58,345 bases of DNA. Origin: Phallusia fumigata. Its lineage: Eukaryota; Chordata; Ascidiacea; Phlebobranchia; Ascidiidae. Where the stretch lies: contig QXVZ01019425.1 in assembly GCA_008931825.1 (NCBI GenBank), positions 1 to 58,345 on the forward strand. Direction: 5' to 3'. Below are positions 14,548 through 28,929 of the stretch, piece by piece. Below the pieces are notes generated by a model. That model was not told the DNA's origin, did not search any database, and saw nothing but the letters and a program-made list of their open reading frames with translations. The position numbers were made by a program, and so were the translations under genes. Within the stretch, counting starts at the first letter, position 1; each line of letters begins with the position of its first letter.

Positions 14548-16569
14548 GACAGATTATTTAGTCTTCAAGATATTTTTTTATTACTGTACCTGATTCGTTG
14601 CCAGTTCATGCTATGTCATTTTGTTGCTACTTGTTGTATATTACTTTTTCTTTGCACTTTTCAAGCCATTTGTTAAGTGCAGCTGCATTTCGCCGAACCT
14701 TTACATTTTTTACGATACTTGCAACATTATGGTATTGTCTAATACTGCATCAATATGCCGCAAATCACCGCAGCCTGCCAAGTATCTTTGCTCTTTGTTG
14801 CGTCAAGAAAATATTTCAACATTAAAAGATTGATTGTAATATTGCTCACTTCAGATATCAAACCATTCGGAAGGTTTGGGCGGGATTTAAAGAGGGGAGG
14901 GGGAACAGAAGGGGCCACGGGCGCATATCCCGTAGGGAACCGGGGAACATGTCCCTCCAAAAATTGCTTAGAGGGTAGGGCGAAAGGTAAACTATTATTT
15001 ATGACATAAAAAATCTGTATTGTGCTGACATATAACTGTCCGTCATTTACACAAAAACTCGAATCAAGTCCCCCTAATAATTAGAATGGATTTACGCCTC
15101 TGGAATGGTCAAATGCGCACCCCCGAGTCGAAACGGGGCTCAGGTTTGCGGACTTGCGTCTTGCCTTAGAAACTGAATGACGGCCAATTAGTCACAAGCT
15201 AGTTGGTAACTGCCCAGTCATAGTTATAACAAGTGAAACTGCTGACTGAAATATAATTTCAGCCAATAACGCAAACCAGTAACGCGGTTGCTCGTTTAAC
15301 TACCTCACCTAAGCACAGTTCTTTCAATTAAAATTAGTTGTTTGATCACCGAGTCTTTTGCGTTCATTCACCTAGTTTGGTCCCATCATCACGCATGAAA
15401 GTCGGAACTGTGTGTATTACACAAAAGCGCGACAAAACCAAGTTTCCGTGGCTTTGGCGAGGTCGGTGCGAACAAATGATTGAACTGTCACCGACACCAA
15501 GCTGTAACTCGATCCTTCTTCGGCAAGGAAGCAAAATACCGAAACGATACTTGAGGCCAGGTAACTCGAGTTTACTGATCAATGCATTTTTACAGACATT
15601 GGAGTATTTTGTTTTACGGAATCTGATGGAAAATAGATACCCTGGTCCGGTGTGAGGGACTTTGTTAAGCAAAATGTTCCCACGTGGTCGTTTTCATGAC
15701 ATAACACTGCGACACAAAATGAAACCACAAGCAAAGGAAGTAATGTACCGTCTCACAACGGTGAAAGCATTTGTGCATTTCTTGTTGATTAAGCACAAAC
15801 CAAAAGCGATGTCAAAAGATTTAATGCCAAGGCACTTGTTTGTAGGAAAAAATAATGGTGGATCCAAAAATTTGTGGCATTCGGTTCACTGAAAAGCTGA
15901 TGTTAAGTGTAGAGAAATAAAATCCTCTTAAGTGGATTTGTAGAGACACCAAACCGTATTAAAATATAATTTATCACAAACAGAAAAACAGGGAATTTGC
16001 AGAACAAAAAATTTGTTACTCGGCATAACAGCGGGAAAAAATGATGAGATCCGGGCAAATTAAGAACTTAATTTAAATAAAATATGTATTCAAAACGACT
16101 TTCAAACTGTTCGAACCTCCACAGAAATCTTTTGTGGCGGGCATGCTCGCCATATTTGTTAGGAAAGCGATCACAATAAATAAGGAAACGCGAAAGATGG
16201 TGATGAGCTTGCTCTGCACGGTCACAGTGTCGTTGTTCTGCAACGCCGGTTGTCAGACCGTGACAATTTACATTTGCTGTCCGCCGCGTTATTTTGCTCT
16301 GCTACCATGCAAAAAAAAACAAATACCCGATTATCTGCTGTTGCAACTGTTTCTGTCGCCACGGCAAGCAATAAGGCAGACTTGCCCGACGAAACTTGGA
16401 AAACTTAAATACAGTGGTCTTGTAAGACCCCGTTCCGCGCACAAAAAGGCACTTTTTAAGTAAGCAACAACATTCCTAGCGGTAACACTTCGGATCTGGT
16501 CCGAAAGGACTGATGGGGAAGTCCCATTCAATCGGGTCACGTGCCCTTAACAGCTTGCACGTCACGTGA
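14548..16569. other. Intergenic region between the convergent SCUBE and ELL genes
   Basis: This 2 kb holds the 3' UTRs of two genes that converge. A variant poly(A) signal ATTAAA lies at 14821-14826, about 275 nt after the SCUBE stop, and an AATAAA at about 15915; which one is used is unknown. A G-rich patch lies at 14880-14990. Two consecutive + strand open frames (15338-15655 and 15662-15892) resemble no family I know and could be chance. Confidence 0.45.
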
Positions 16570-19500
16570 CTACCGCATGGCCTCTCGTCGGTCGTAATCG
16601 AGCACTAGGTCTTTGATATGCTTCAGCTTGCGGTGAAGATATTGGAAGCGATCGCGGTCCTTGCGGTACAGATCGTCCTGGCGATTTGGAAAACATGTTA
16701 GCCAGTTTCAAAATACTGGGGTCAGTGTTTAACAAGCAGCTCCTGGACTGACGTGCGGTGCTGGGAGTTGAACTCACAACCATTGCGTAACAATTGTTTT
16801 CATGAGCTTGCGCAATCATCCATTTTTATCTGTGCGACTAACTGTTGTGTACTGTTGTAGACCAGCGCGCGCATAGTTTATAAATCGCACAGAAGTAAAA
16901 CACAGTACTTAAATCATAATGTTTAATGTTTTATGAAGACAAGTGCACAAACAATGTTGCAAAACAACAAGTGAAATCAAAAATGCTGAACTGAAACTGA
17001 AAAAATTTAAAAGAAAAACAATATCGAAAGTGGAAACATTAGGTTACAAATTGTCAAAAGTTTTATTTTAAATCCAACTTTACTTAAAATACAAACGCTT
17101 TTTACCTTGTTCCGCACCAGTGTAGAATACTTTTGAAAAAACAAAGACGGATTTACCTTTTTAAGTTTTTTATATTCCTCCAACACTTTGTGTGCAATGC
17201 TTTTATACTGCGCAGTTCCCTTCTCTTCCTGATTGATCTGTTTCTGCCAATCAGCGAAGCGTTTCGTTTGCCCAGCCATCTGTGACGAGACGGGCTTTGG
17301 ATAAAATTTTGTCGACGGCAATTTAGGGCTTAGCAGAAGCTACGATTATCGCATCAGCCCGAAGGTACGGGGCGTAGAATAACACATTACGTTGGAACAA
17401 TACGAGTGCCAATATTTTCGCGTTGTTGTTTGAGAATTTTCGGGTGAAGATGCGAAAAAAGGGAGTGTTTGGGTATGAAACAAGTTTGTAAAATAAACAA
17501 GAAGTACTATTAACTGGTAAACAGTGCAAGGCGCAGTCTGGTAACATGCATTGACAGGCATTTTGTTTTACGCTTAATCTACGGATTTTATGACCTACAA
17601 ATCTGACAGCAAAGGCGCGAAAATAAAACCACACGTCGACCAACGCAACTGGAACAAATGTCCAACGTGGCAGTACATGTATTGAACAACTACGGTCCGA
17701 TAACCGATTATAACTTCAGACAATTCGCTACCGGGCGTCCGGGGCAACGTCAAAGAGCTATAAATACCAACGCAGACAAGTCAACCATTAATTCCTCGAG
17801 TTTGGCAACATATTGAGACCACTGATTACATGTCGCCATGAGCAAAAGTGGATCAGGCGCCAATCTTAAACGTCAAGTGTTTCCCGTGCCCAGGCAAACG
17901 CCCGCCGGCGTCACGTTCATGACGTCATAATTCAGCAAACGGGAAATAACCGACCTTCTCGTGGAGACGAAGATATTCCTTGTACTCGGCGCAGAAGTCC
18001 TTCTTGTACTGATTGCGTTGTTCCGAATAATTGATCGCCTTGTACTTGCTGCAAAAAAATGTTTTTTGGTGATGTCGAAACATAATGACGCAGCGTATGA
18101 AAAGCAAACCTTCAGAGAGGGGACGCACAATAACCGTTCGGCGTGGGAAAAATGCACACTTTTTATTGCGGAAAAAAGCTCTTACACTAATAGTTTAGGC
18201 CGCAATGTTCACGACATATGAATTGCACATTGCCAAGCCGAATCGATTTTAGTCTATGAAGCCGAAATCCGTAAAAAAGGCGTTTTTAAGAGCAATATAA
18301 ATAGACAGGTCAATTTTTGAATATCGAGTCCGGGTGACAGTAAATTTACTTACCGCACGAATTCGTCTCCCTCATCTGTTCGTTCAGTCGATTCAGCTGG
18401 AAAATAAATTACCGCTGTAAGTGCGTTCTAAAGGTCAACAACCACGACAAATGAAGTTGTATGCAAATTTTACACGCCCCGCTAATGATGCCGTCGGCAA
18501 CATTGTAATTTGGCTTCACGCACGATGAACTAAAACAAGATTATTGCGTAAGGAAATTAAGAAATGAGTAGATGCGTATTGGTCGCCATGATGGTACAGT
18601 GGTTAATGCAAACGCCAGGCATTTGTAAGGTTTAATTGGCATGCAACTTGGATTGCATTGCTTCCTAGTATCCCTTCAAAACTCACGCCTCATGTTACAT
18701 GTTTCTTTGCTTAGCGCTCAAAGTATATGCAGTTTAAATACCTATATACATGAAACAAGATAAATCCCAACAAGCGATCTTCTAATATTACGGTATTTGA
18801 TATGATGGTTAGAGAGAGGAAAAGGCCAAACCTACACAACTAACATGCGTTTTCACCAAGTTCGACATTTTGTGTCAAATCGAGGACATTGTTAAACAAG
18901 TTCGGTCGGAAACCACCGTTCCCGATCACATTTAAACAAAAACTCATCGACATTGGGATAAAATGTCGTGCGTGCTTCAACGCGACAAGTTGTGCATCAC
19001 TGTGAGTTTTGTTAAACAAAACAGGGTGTGATCATTTTTACTGCCACACACAATGGCATTTTTGAGCGGGACTGTTACTCTACCTTTGCTTCGGCGTGAG
19101 TTTTCCTCTCGGCGTTCCGGATGTTGTGTCTGTCTCTGCTCCTCATTTTCCATTCTCCTGTTTCGCGATTTCGAAGTTCGTTGAACCGGGCGCAATGGAG
19201 AAATATCACCGTTCTTAGCTTTCTCCATCGTTGCGTTCGTCTTTGCATCCGGCTCGGTAATCGATCCTTCTAACGGCGGGGTTACGAGCGGAGATCTCCG
19301 GTGATCGACGCGTGGTTTCCTAGGGCTCGGTCGATCGTTGCCCAAACCGAACGCGCTTGCATCCGAATCATCCAAGTTCACAATACTGCTGCTGCTTATC
19401 GTTGGCACTGAGGTCGGGTTAAGACTGAGAATTCCGCCGGTCTCCAGCGGGGAAACGGACCTCGGCCTCCCGCCAGAGGTAGGACTAGTTTTGTGGTAAT

Positions 19501-22500
19501 TGGAAACCCGGGTCTTTTTCCTTACTGGGTTCGTGTAGTTGGCCTCGTCTTCAGCTTGTCGATTTTTGGGTGACAGACCCGGGAATTCGGATTTGGATTT
19601 GGCTGGATCGGACACTTGAAGCGGTCGTTTTCGATTCACCGAGCCGCCAATTTTGATTTCGGCAAGTTTTCTAGAATTCCAATTAAGCCCAACTGTCAGT
19701 AAGGTAAAGGTAAAATATGCGACATAATTTATTTCGTAAAAGTGCGACTGATATACTGTAGTTGTTGGAAAATTGACAATGTAGTATCCCGTTCCAACAT
19801 TATACTGTTTAACGTTACGTACAAGGTTACTTGACAAAAATCAATGAACTTTTACCAATTACAGCCTTTTTAAAATCATCATCTCAACCCGCGCATTAAA
19901 AATCATGGCGCTTCGAATCTAAGGTTCGCCTCAGTATGTAAAGTTAGAGAAAGGAATTTTGGTCGTGAGCTTAAAAACCTAAAGTATTTAGAATGAAGCT
20001 AAACTGCATCGTTTTTTTTCAATATGCAACAAGAAATACACAGAGGTTAATTTGGAGGTGTAGGGGTTACTGAAAACAGGTCTTGCAAATTGAATATCAC
20101 TAATATTGGCGCGCTAGTCACAAATTCAAATGATAACAACAAAACATTTAAAATGTCCCTGAAAAGGGGGAATTACCTTCGCACTGCACTTCTTTCGTCA
20201 TCAGTAAATCCTTGCCAGTCAGGCTTAACGTCGCTGTACATGGATTTGTTGAGCGTGTATTCTTGCTCGCCCTTGCCAACTGTCCGTGACGTCGATACCT
20301 ACGTCAGCAGTGGTTAATGTGTTATAGAACGTAAAACTAGTCCTCATGCGAGAAACAATAAGTGAACACACAAAGACAGTTGCTTTGCGAATGAATAAGG
20401 GTTACCTCATTCTTTTCAGGTTTAATACTAAATCGAACCTAAAAACTATATTTCCGGCCTTAAAAAAGAACGAAAACTAAAAATAAATACTGCAAGGGTG
20501 TCACAGCATCTATATTTAAGGCGGCTGACGTTCGACCCCGTATAAATAGTAGAGTCAGCAAATGTGTCTTCATTTAGCAAACAAGGGTGTATTACAACAA
20601 ACATTTGGCAAGACCATACATCACTTTGTCCCAGTGAAAGCTTAGGTGAACAAAATTTGTCTCCAGGCAACCTAAATCAACACAAAAATCGCAGTGTGAC
20701 GTAAATTTTGTCGGCTTATCGCCAGATCGCACCGAAGACAACTTATCATAAATCACATGGTTACGTCTTATCTGTCACATTGCGCAAGACGGGATTTCCT
20801 AAAATCGTAATTAAACTGCATGGGGTTATTTGAAATGCAAGTAAAGGGAGTTTTAAACACTATTAGAATTCGTTGCGACAACTACGTGATTTAACTGTCG
20901 TTAAAGGGAAAAAATAATGATGCGTTGACAAAAACGGTTGGTGCCGGAAATACACACAATTGATCTCAAATTTGTAACGGATAAAAAACATTCAACATCT
21001 ATGCATGACATACACCCATGTTCTCGTGCTGCTGGGTGTGTAATATTGATTTTCCACATACATGGGGCACGTACCTGCTGAAGAACATTCTGGAGCTTGG
21101 TTCGATCAGGGGCAGCCGCATAGCGGTTAAGTCGAATCACAAGCTCCTGATGTTTGAGAGCTCGCGGTGCCAAAAGATGAGTGACGGTTTCACTGCAAAT
21201 ACGACAAAAAGATTTGTTGATAATGATCAAACTTAAACGACGCGCAAAAACCAGACGTATTCAGCTACAAATGGATGTACTATGTACTTGGGTAGACTCA
21301 CTGTTAACAAAGTGTACTATTAGTCGCTTATTAAGGTTAAACTTTTCAACTGAAATTTACGTTTAAAGTATTTTACAACATATAGTTGCACTGCACGATA
21401 TTCGGGGCAGTTGGTCGTCAAAAACCATTTGCTTGTCCGCTGTGGCATACATTCACAATTTGGTTTGCAACGCAATTAAATCCCACTGCAATATGGATCC
21501 TGCGGGGGAGTTTATCATGAATAGAGCAGGATGGACGACTTCCCGATAGGACAAGTTGCGCTGATTTTAATTTCCAACGTGGTGAGCTTTACTGCTGCGC
21601 GGATAAGCAGGAGTTGCTTGCTGCAAAGTTAACGACGAATTCCATAAGTTCGAACACTAGATTTAGTGTAATCGCATTTTATTAAAATGTTTGCTAAGCA
21701 TTCAATAGGCATTCTGGTGCTGTCGGCCGAAAACACTTTAAACAACAAACATCACACACATGAAAGCGGCATCGCGAAGGTGGAAAATCTATCACACATT
21801 TTGCAACTTAGCAACATTTGATTCGTCCAGCAAACCTTGTGAAGTCCTAAGTCGGCTTTCATAAAACGGTTTCTGTTTGACTGAACAACGATAAAATGTC
21901 ACACAAAGCACCTTCTGAAAGTCGCATTAATTAGTACACAAAACGCCACAACTATTTTAAAGCATCGAGGTTCACTCCGCAGCTGCTATAGATTACTACG
22001 TGACGACGGCTCTGGAGGCTCCAACGTCAACAACTGGTTACAACCACGTATAAATGCGTAAATAAAACGAATGGCAATATACATGNNNNNNNNNNNNNNN
22101 NNNNNNNNNNNNNNNNNNNNNNNNNNNNNNNNNNNNNNNNNNNNNNNNNNNNNNNNNNNNNNNNNNNNNNNNNNNNNNNNNNNNNNNNNNNNNNNNNNNN
22201 NNNNNNNNNNNNNNNNNNNNNNNNNNNNNNNNNNNNNNNNNNNNNNNNNNNNNNNNNNNNNNNNNNNNNNNNNNNNNNNNNNNNNNNNNNNNNNNNNNNN
22301 NNNNNNNNNNNNNNNNNNNNNNNNNNNNNNNNNNNTCATTTACTTACTCAAGTGATTTTCCGCTGTTCTGTTGTGATGAGGTAGTGGACGAGGTCAATGA
22401 CGACAACACAGGTTTGGTTTTATTCCGCACTCCGGCCAGATCTCCGCTACTCGAAACTGGAGAATCAGACCGATGCGTTGCAGTGGCAGTATGCGGCGAC

Positions 22501-25500
22501 AACGATCTGATGACATAACAAAAAGTGTTGTTGACGTAATAGACACGGCTAATTTGACACAGCAATGTGGTTTGTTGATTGTAAATAATGACCCCGTGAG
22601 CTTGTGGCTTAAACCGCTCGTAAATGTCAAATCCGTTTTCTGCTCGGTCGATGTATGATGACAATTACACCCGCTACTGGACGTAAACGAGCGAACAACA
22701 AATTACAGATTTAAGTTAACTCCCAAATCTTAACACTAATGCGTTTGCACCGTTCAGGTTGCGGTCGTTAAATGCATGCTACAGTCGGTCTAATGTCAGT
22801 GGCCATTAACCTGCAGGCAAATAGAGCGAACATACGTTTGCAATAGGCTTTAGCACAAGCACCGCGTCGACCAAGCCACCACGCATAGAAGTTTGACAAC
22901 CATACACCGCATTGTGGCACAAATGCAGGTGCTGCAGCAAAATGACATGTGCATTATTGTAAACACGAAGTGATAGCGTAGAGGCGGACAAACCTGTTAT
23001 ACGGGAGATTGGGTGTGTGGCGGCTGGGAGGTGGTGTCGCCGTACGTCCGTGCGTGAATGAAGTAGAGCGTGCTTGCTGGTCAATCACACGCCGAACTGT
23101 TTTGTTTTTTCCTGCAAATTTTAATTGGGTATACCGGATAAATTTACGGTGTGATACTATTTAATTTGTTCTCATTAGAGGTGCCAAATACGTTTTGTTT
23201 AACTGCTTCAAAATTTTAGAATCAGTGAATAAAAGTCGACCATGACGTAAATCAAGATTGGTTTACTGCAGATTAGAAATACATGCGAATGAAGTACTTT
23301 GCATTTGGCAATAGCGACTGTTTACCGTAATTGTGAATCGTTTATCGGCAACAATTAACATTTCTAACAAAAAATCTAAATTTTAAAACAAACAGTTACA
23401 GATTGGGCATCGTAAATTTAAGTAAACCAAGAAACAAAATGAGTCTGTCACGGGACGACAACCATCTGTCATAACCTTGGGTTTATTCTCAGAGTGTCGG
23501 TATCGCGTTCATGGAAACAACTGACATAAACCATATTTCCGCCCANATAATGACCCCGTGCGCTTGTGGCTTAAACCGCCCGTAAATTTCAAATCCGTTT
23601 TCTGCTCGGTCGATGAATGATGACAATTACACACGCTACGAAATGTAAACGTGCGAACGACAAATTACAGATTTAAGTTTAAGTTAACTCCCAAATCTTA
23701 ACACTAATGCGTTTGCACCGTTCAGGTTGTGGTCGTTAAATGCATGCTACAGCCGGTCTAAAGTCAATGGCCATCAACCTGCAGGCAGAATAAACCGAAC
23801 AAATGTTTGCAACAGTCTTTAACGCAAGCACCGCGTCGACATAGCCACCGCGCATAGAAGATACACCGCATTTGTGGCACAAATGCAGGTGCTGCAGCAA
23901 AATGACATGTGCATCATTGTAAACACGAAGTGATAGCGTAGAGGCGGACAAACCTGTTATACGGGAGATTGGGTGTGTGGCGGCTGGGAGGTGGTGTCGC
24001 CGTACGTCCGTGCGTGAATGAAGTAGAGCGTGCTTGCTGGTCAATCACACGCCGAACTGTTTTGTTTTTCCCTGCAAATTTTAATTGGGTATACCGGATA
24101 AATTTACGGTGTGATACTATTTCATTTGTTCTCATTAGAGGTGCCAAATACGTTTAGTTTAACTGCTTTAAAATTTTAGAATCAGTGAATAAAAGTCGAC
24201 CATGACGTAAATCACGATTGGTTTACTGCAGATTAGAAATACATGCGAATGAAGCACTTTGCATTTGGCAATAGCGATTGTTTACCGTAATTGTGAATCG
24301 TTTATCGGCAAGAATTAACATTTCTAACAAAAAAATCTAAATTTTAAAACAAACATTAACAGATAGGGCATTGTAAATTTAAGCATACCAAGAAACAAAA
24401 TGAGTCTGTCACGGGACGACAACCATCTGCCATAACCTTGGGTTTATTCTCGAGTGTCGGTATCGCGTTCATAGAAACAACTGACATAAACCATATTTCC
24501 GCCCAGCAGCAGAAATCAATAATCGCGTTGCGTTGTCACAAAATATCGACTGACATTCGGCGAAACGAAAACTCACCTAGCTTTGAACTCGAAGGCTGCT
24601 TGATGACCTTTGTACTGCAAATATAACAGAAAAATGTTAGTTGATTTATCGATATTGTGGAAATACACGTAGGTAAACAAATTTCTTATGCCGAAATGTA
24701 CGTTAAAGCGAGCTAAAGAGTAAGTTTCGTGCAGTCAACCTTGACCAATGATCAAATTCGTCCAATCAGGCAAACTTTCTTGCAACAGGTTCGAATGTAA
24801 CCTGTATAAATACGTTGAACGTTTCAAGGAAATTCTTAGCAAATAGATCATTTTGCAAAACATCGCAGGGTCGACTGAACACATTGCTTAATTATTAACT
24901 GCGCAATAAAAACTAATTGTAAAGAACATTCAGACACCTATTGAAACACAAGGTTCTTTGTAATTGGTTTACATTTACACAATAAAAATGTAAAAGATTC
25001 AAAATCTTGCCATGTTGGCAAATCTTTTGTACAAAGTCGACAAACACAAATTGGGGATTTCGAAAAACATTATGATGATGTTGAAAGATAGGATGGAAGT
25101 TGTATGTTTTGCATCTCCTAATTAATGGCAGCTTGAAAAATGCCTTGGTACCACCCCTACGACATGTAACATTTTTTCCGAAATAGTAATCAAACTTCTA
25201 TAGGAACGATAAAATTTTAAACAGACAGTCATCAACCAATTAAAAATAGATAACAGTGTGTCGCATTTAATTGGTATGTCAGTCTGAAGGAAGAAAAGGG
25301 CAGTTTCGTGGGAATTAACGTCAACTGTCTACGAAATATATCGCATAATCTAGCTTCAAAGTTCATGCAGCACCTAGACAGTTTGTCTGCTGCATTTAGG
25401 CGGCAATGGGAGCGGGTGCAGGCAAGTACCATTGAATCAAGAGCTAACGACAAACACTCGTCGCTAGTGACGATTGTTTGCACAGTCATGAATACATCAG

Positions 25501-28500
25501 CATAAGCGGACCCTGTTTCGGTCAAGTCTGACAAATTACGCGTTGAACTGGCTTGACACAAGGGTGCTAAGGCCCTGTTACTGTGCAGTACATATTGCGG
25601 GGATGTCGAGTAATAATTGGCACGGTCGTGTAGTGCGCTTTGCTCAGTTTCGCAACTGCGTCAACATGTCGGCTACCAAACACGTTCTAGGATTGGGTCT
25701 AAGTGCTGTTAAAGAGTTTTAAACCTTCGGCGGTGAACGTAACACTAAATCGTGATCAAAGTTGTAACCAATATGGGCTCTACGTTGCCGGTGTACATTT
25801 TTAAACTTATGATAAACCTTGGTTGACACCTAAACATTCTGGAAACACTGACATGCAGCATGGTCGTACGGTGTAATTTGTTTCTGTCAGTTTATCTGGT
25901 TGTTGTTGATTTTGTACAGGGCCACACAAGTAATCAACGTTGCGTTTTAAGTGACACGGTTGTGTTTCTTATGCGTCGAGTGCAAGGCATAGGGCCCTTG
26001 ACCGTACGCAGCTGATGTTTGTGGGCAGTTAAAATAAACTGTTGTTTTGCCCCCGGGGCCGGTTGTTCACGCAACAGAGACTGATTGGCTGCCAACAGCG
26101 TTTGCAGTAGGTGGTAATGATTATGCCGTCGACGCGCAAATAAACATCTGGTAACTGAGATGAATCATTTAAATTTGCGGGTTCAAAATCCCCGAGCGGC
26201 CCAAGGAAAGATTGGGAGAATCGAATAACGGACAGACGTGTACATTAGGCACAGAAACAAACATCAAACGGAAATTGGATGAGTCGAAAAAGCTGTTTTT
26301 TGAACATCTCATAAGTCGTGATAAACGCAATCAGATACGGTCGGTATCCTTCTGGTTCGTAATTGATTTATCATGGCAACACGCAGTTTCTTACAACACT
26401 GAGGTCATATCAAACAAAAATCTATTCTGGGTAGGCATGCTAAGACACAAAAAGCCCATGCATGTATACTTTCTAGTTTCTACCTTGCCACTTAATAAGG
26501 ATTTTCAGAAGAAATCTACCCCAAAAGACTTAATTTTGTCGGGTTTTATCAGTCACAACACAATTCCGCAAAGTTCCCTACGAAGTGAATGAAACCAGCG
26601 AAAATCCCCTGATATAACACTACGCCTTCGGTGGTTGCCTTTTGATTTTTATTGAAACAAAAAAGTGCGTGGGACAAACTCACCTCGTTTTCTGTTCCTG
26701 TTCCTTGACGAGGGTCATACGCTTGCGAGTAGCATTGTAGCTGTCGTCTGTGGCATTGACTGTGATTTTATGCTGAATCGCACCCAGCACTGAGATCCGA
26801 CCGACCGTGTCTCTGGATTCAAAACACACATACATTGTTGACAGGGCCTCATGACTCTTTCGAAATGTAAAGCGCACGTTTTATTCATAACAGCGATTGT
26901 TCAAACGTTTGCAATTTCAAACAGTAGTTGGCCCATACAAGGCTTTGGGTAATTTTTTTAAGTTGTTACAGCAATGTGCCAATTCTGTACCAATAAAATG
27001 TAGAACTTACTCCATTCTCGGAGAACGCATAGTATTTCGATAAGATGTAATGGTGGTCGCATAATTGCACCAAAATGACTGACTATTACGAAATAAACAG
27101 AAAATAAAAGTGTTTTAAAGGCTTTAGCAGAGTAAACACTGCTGCGTGGATTAATACTCAACACAAAGCTCGGAATCCGGAAACTGCAAACGCGCCTAAA
27201 ATCGATCTTAAACATGCTCAACCACGTGAAATGTGGCCATGACGAATGTTGCGCACGTCACGCATCGCTAATCGAAGCACCACAACACATTATCCAGGCC
27301 ATATGCCGACTTTGCCCTGTATTTAAGGTCGACCTAACTGTGCGTTGGAGTCGCCCATTTTGGTCGAAATGCGTCGTGGCCCGGTGGTAGGTTTTAATTG
27401 TGTAGATTGGGTGTTTCGCTTGGAAGGACCAACTTACCTCGTTTTATATTGCTGCAGGCAATCAATGGCGGCCGACTGATTGAGTGAGGCGAACTGAAAT
27501 GTGAAATTCTGCGACTCGCCTTCGCTTGTGCCTGGAATTTGGATGCTCTGCCGGAGAAAAACACTGTGTTTGTGTCCGCTGGGTTAAGGGATTAAACTGG
27601 TGCCACATGTGAAAGTCGACTCATCACAAATGTCCGTGCACAGTGAAAACAAGGCTCTTTACACAACTTTGTTATTCTAATGTTGCTCATAATTGTGTTT
27701 TTTCATAACACACTGATACAACACTGGTCTAATACCAACATTTTTCACAAAAACCCAAAACTGTACACTATACCAACTTTCATAAGCACTTGAATGGACA
27801 AAGATATTTAATACACTACATTTAATGTTTTGGAAATGCACTTCCTCAAATAGTATGTTGCAATATATTCTGTTTGTCAAAAACATGTATTTAAACTCAC
27901 GCAAGTCAATTAAATAGAAGGTATGCGTTAAACGTTTGGTCAGTTATGATTTAACCACTAAGCCATTAGTACAGCACCAATCAATGTAGTTTGCTGTGCT
28001 GCTTCATACCCATGAAAGGCAGTTTAGTAATCTAAAACCAACACAGTGTTTATTGCCAACTTCCACCAATGTTAATTATTGTTGGTTTACAACAGCATTA
28101 AAAGTTGTTTTAGTGTTGCCACTTCCTGTTTAAGGCTATTTTCAACTGTTTGCATATTGTATTTCACAGGGAGAACAAGTACTGACTAATGCACCCAGAA
28201 AATAAACATATGGGGCTGTTAACAGGAAGCTATGTTAATACACTGGTTGCTTGTTAACGCACATTCAATAAATTTGCAAAGAAGTTTGGTTGATGTAAAA
28301 ATTCTATTTAGAAAGTTTTTCATTCACTTACAAATATAAATGAATTGTTAGTAAAAAAAATGAGCCAAAGTCAGTAGCAAAACACAAAGTGACAGGCATA
28401 ATTTCGATTATACACCTTTAATAGAACCCAAGACTTTGAACAAGATTAGGATTTACTTATCTAAATAAAACTTACCCCTTGATTTCCATCAAAGCGAATG

Positions 28501-28929
28501 TTTGGCCTTCCATTTCTACCACCCTGTACAAAAATGTTTTCAATAAAAATTCAATAAAACTTTGCCAAATTGTACCTTTTTAGGGGCAAACAGCCTAATA
28601 AAAGGAGGGTAGCTTAAATATAGAAACTAATACCTTGCAAACACACTGTAAAAGAGATATAAAAACTGAAATAGGCAAATAAGTTAGAATCTTAAGTTAA
28701 TTCCTCACAGGTTACTAACTCTACTTGATTGGCCACATGGTTATTAAAACAAGACAGCGATAAACCTGCCCTTCGATAAAAAGTTCAGAACAAAAAGGAA
28801 GAAACCTACCGAATCTTGGTACTCTTCGATGGCACGCAATGCAGAGTCTGTTAATTTAAACTGAAGGACAATTTTCTTGGCATTATTTTGTTGAAGAGCA
28901 TAATCACCCTCCTTCAGCTCAATGGCCAT
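16570..28929 (-). CDS. ELL: RNA polymerase II elongation factor ELL, 638 aa, 14 exons
   Basis: ELL suppresses Pol II pausing and belongs to the super elongation complex and the little elongation complex in the nucleus. Exons, in transcript order on the minus strand: 28929-28810, 28523-28476, 27547-27438, 26812-26684, 24614-24577, 24071-23954 (or its duplicate 23111-22994), 22506-22348, 21192-21075, 20298-20177, 19670-19084, 18396-18354, 18048-17955, 17279-17157, 16677-16570. All phases match. Residues 1-320 form the ELL N-terminal domain: it begins MAIELKEGDYAL, contains KLTDSALRA, HKITVNATDDSY and a winged-helix-like segment around HLLAPRALKHQELVIRL and MYSDVKPDWQGF. Residues 321-516 are a long basic, Ser/Pro-rich linker in one exon. 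Residues 531-638 form the occludin/ELL domain (DFCAEYKEYLRLHEK, KVLEEYKKLKK, FQYLHRKLKHIKDLV). The length matches human ELL and ELL2. I chose the ATG at 28929 because it aligns with the family start; a probable splice acceptor lies at 28959-28960 before a short 5' UTR with one out-of-frame ATG. The intron between exons 7 and 8 contains the N gap. Confidence 0.93.
22086..22335. other. Assembly gap (250 N) inside an ELL intron
   Basis: A run of 250 unknown bases lies between ELL exons 7 (22348-22506) and 8 (21075-21192). The flanking exons join in phase (GA + T gives Asp), so no coding exon needs to be hidden in the gap. Confidence 0.97.
22585..24505. repeat. Tandem ~960 bp near-identical copies joined by a single N at 23546
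   Basis: Copy A is 22585-23545 and copy B is 23547-24505. They are collinear and near-identical, with scattered substitutions and small indels, and are joined by one N at 23546. Copy A ends exactly where sequence continues past copy B (...GCCCA), and copy B begins with a sequence internal to the first contig (ATAATGACCCCGTG). This is what two overlapping, unmerged contigs from different alleles look like. A true segmental duplication is less likely. Confidence 0.85.
22994..23111 (-). other. Duplicate copy of ELL exon 6 (probable assembly artefact)
   Basis: This 118-nt segment matches ELL exon 6 at 23954-24071 except for one base (23110 versus 24070), which is synonymous (GGA versus GGG at the split Gly codon). 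Both copies keep the splice sites. Because 118 is not a multiple of three, a transcript with both copies would shift frame. I therefore treat it as the second allele of one exon rather than an extra exon. Confidence 0.8.

Noticed and set aside
17323-17643. 106-codon minus-strand frame between ELL exons
   Set aside because: It sits in an intron, would break the phase between exons 17955-18048 and 17157-17279, and resembles nothing known.
21986-22355. Frames running through the N gap
   Set aside because: They are read through unknown bases and have no meaning.
22806-24157. Pairs of similar frames in the ~960 bp copies that look like a duplicated gene
   Set aside because: They are out-of-frame shadows around ELL exon 6; only the 118-nt exon within is supported by splice sites and phase.
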